From Parafrankia discariae (lineage in GTDB: Bacteria; Actinomycetota; Actinomycetes; Frankiales; Frankiaceae), in contig NZ_KB891252.1 of NCBI RefSeq assembly GCF_000373365.1, forward strand, positions 233,732 to 297,731: a stretch of 64,000 nucleotides of DNA, given 5' to 3'. The position numbers were made by a program, and so were the translations under genes. Of this stretch, positions 63,277 through 64,000 are shown piece by piece (the stretch's first letter is position 1; the number at the start of each line of letters is the position of its first letter). Under the pieces are notes generated by a model. That model worked only from the letters and a program-made list of their open reading frames with translations. It was not told the DNA's origin and made no database searches.

Positions 63277-63600
63277 GGTGGGTCTCCAGGTCGGTAGGGC
63301 GACGGGTACGCCCTGGTAGACCGGGCGGGCCGGCGGAACTCATCGGTGGAGCTCACGGCGCGGCCCCTGCCGCCGGGTTCATCGCGCCGGCCCCAACGAC
63401 GCCCACCACCAGCCATTATCACTGACAGGGAGCAGCACGACGGATCAGCGGGTGACCGGAGCATTGCCGGAGCCCCGTCAGAGTGGCAGGAAGACGTCTG
63501 ACTGCCGTACTGATTGTTTCCGTTCCACTCGCGCACTGTAACACCTCCTCCTAAGATGGATACGTTTCGTGACGGTACACCGCCGACGGGGAGTTGTGGC
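63277..63600. other. intergenic region
   Basis: This 324-nt gap precedes the short frame at 63601. A modest purine-rich patch at 63535-63560 (cctcctcctaagatgg) includes a Shine-Dalgarno-like stretch on the minus strand. No gene seen. Confidence 0.4.
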
Positions 63601-63762
63601 GTGGCACAGAATTACGGAGGCCGCTCGGAATGGGAACGTCAGCATGCCGCGGCCCGCAGAGAGGCTGACCGCATCGCACGCGAGCGGGCGCGGCTGGCCA
63701 AGCAGCAGGAGAAGGAAGCTCGCGAGCGCCACATTGAGCCTTTTCAGAGTTGCTTTGCCTGA
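63601..63762 (+). pseudogene. truncated N-terminal piece of a restriction-endonuclease-like protein
   Basis: From a GTG at 63601 (gggag a few nt upstream) 53 residues are read: 'AQNYGGRSEWERQHAAARRE' then a long basic-acidic helix ('ADRIARERARLAKQQEKEAR'). This matches from memory the N-terminal coiled coil of actinobacterial Mrr-like restriction endonucleases. It ends abruptly after an unrelated 'PFQSCFA'. The rest of the gene is lost. The identification is tentative. Confidence 0.45.
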
Positions 63763-63922
63763 ATCGTGGGAACGTTCCATCTCGCGCGCATGAAGGAGCC
63801 GCCGACGGGCGACCCGGAGGCCGGAAGTTGTCCGGACGCTGTCGGTCCGGACATGAGAAATAGAGAAGCCCTCGGTAGATCACAGGATGCCTAATCACCG
63901 TGACCTTGACCGAGGACTTCCG
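63763..63922. other. boundary before a transposase gene
   Basis: A 160-nt stretch separates the truncated frame from the transposase start. An IS left end is expected here, but with the right end outside the window its inverted repeat cannot be defined. Confidence 0.4.
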
Positions 63923-64000
63923 TTGCTAACCTACCCTGGCGCCATCATCCTGCCCGAGTCGACCCTGGAGTTCCTGGCCGCGCTGCTGGCCGACGACCGC
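63923..64000 (+). mobile_element. start of an IS5-family-like transposase (partial)
   Basis: A TTG at 63923 begins 'LLTYPGAIILPESTLEFLAA', closely like the N-terminus of actinobacterial IS5-type transposases ('ML-TYP-x-x-I-x-L-...-TL-x-FL'). The gene runs off the right edge of the window. With the truncated frame just upstream it suggests an insertion that disrupted or removed a gene. Confidence 0.6.

Overview
The window looks like chromosome of a very GC-rich actinobacterium. Mycothiol synthesis genes (mshA, mshD), an OmpR-type GlnR, a DtxR/IdeR regulator, a Cys-rich leader peptide of actinobacterial type and small families common in actinomycetes (DUF1416, DUF2993, DUF3039, DUF4395) all point that way. 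The hopanoid radical-SAM gene hpnH and the amtB-glnK/glnD nitrogen set make a Frankia or close relative the best guess. This is inference, and the strain cannot be named from the sequence.

Layout. 1-12,940: an HbhA-like protein, an aldo/keto reductase, a DUF1269 protein, a methyltransferase, mshA-ybjN, two alpha/beta hydrolases, an AraC regulator broken by an in-frame stop, nitrobindin, DsrE, and a sulfur unit (membrane thioredoxin, Cys-containing leader peptide, DUF4395, sseA, DUF1416). 13,000-20,700: DUF2993 and a membrane protein, MoaD, a hydrolase, glnR, mshD, a STAS protein and hypotheticals. 20,700-29,560: pentapeptide protein, a TMEM165-type transporter behind a Mn2+ (yybP-ykoY) riboswitch, selA, an ABC transporter, an HD hydrolase and hydantoinase B. 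29,850-37,600: a flavin-dependent halogenase behind an AT-rich patch, a peroxiredoxin, a Roadblock-like protein, hpnH, an XRE regulator and long gene-poor gaps. 37,766-44,141: LLM oxidoreductase, a xdhC-coxE-moxR maturation operon with divergent mocA, a Cys-rich exported protein and DUF302. 44,340-51,714: a decayed integrase beside tRNA-Ser, glnD, glnK, amtB with a four-half-site GlnR box, an NlpC/P60 protein and a DtxR regulator.

From 52,056 on: DUF3039, then tRNA-Arg(CCT), which begins an accessory island of about 5.7 kb. The island holds a frameshifted tyrosine recombinase, an excisionase-like protein, small unknown genes, an operator-like pair of dyads, a VapBC-type toxin-antitoxin pair and two gene remnants. 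It is followed by a three-gene operon (Fe(II)/2OG oxygenase, SAM methyltransferase, choline/carnitine acyltransferase-like enzyme) that I consider the best candidate for an undescribed pathway. The window ends with a VOC protein, a truncated reading frame and the start of an IS5-type transposase.

Functional themes: low-molecular-weight thiol and sulfur metabolism (mshA, mshD, sseA operon under likely cysteine-sensing attenuation); nitrogen control (GlnR here, its likely box before amtB, and PII and its modifying enzyme); metal homeostasis (Mn riboswitch, DtxR); and mobile-element scars at two tRNA genes.
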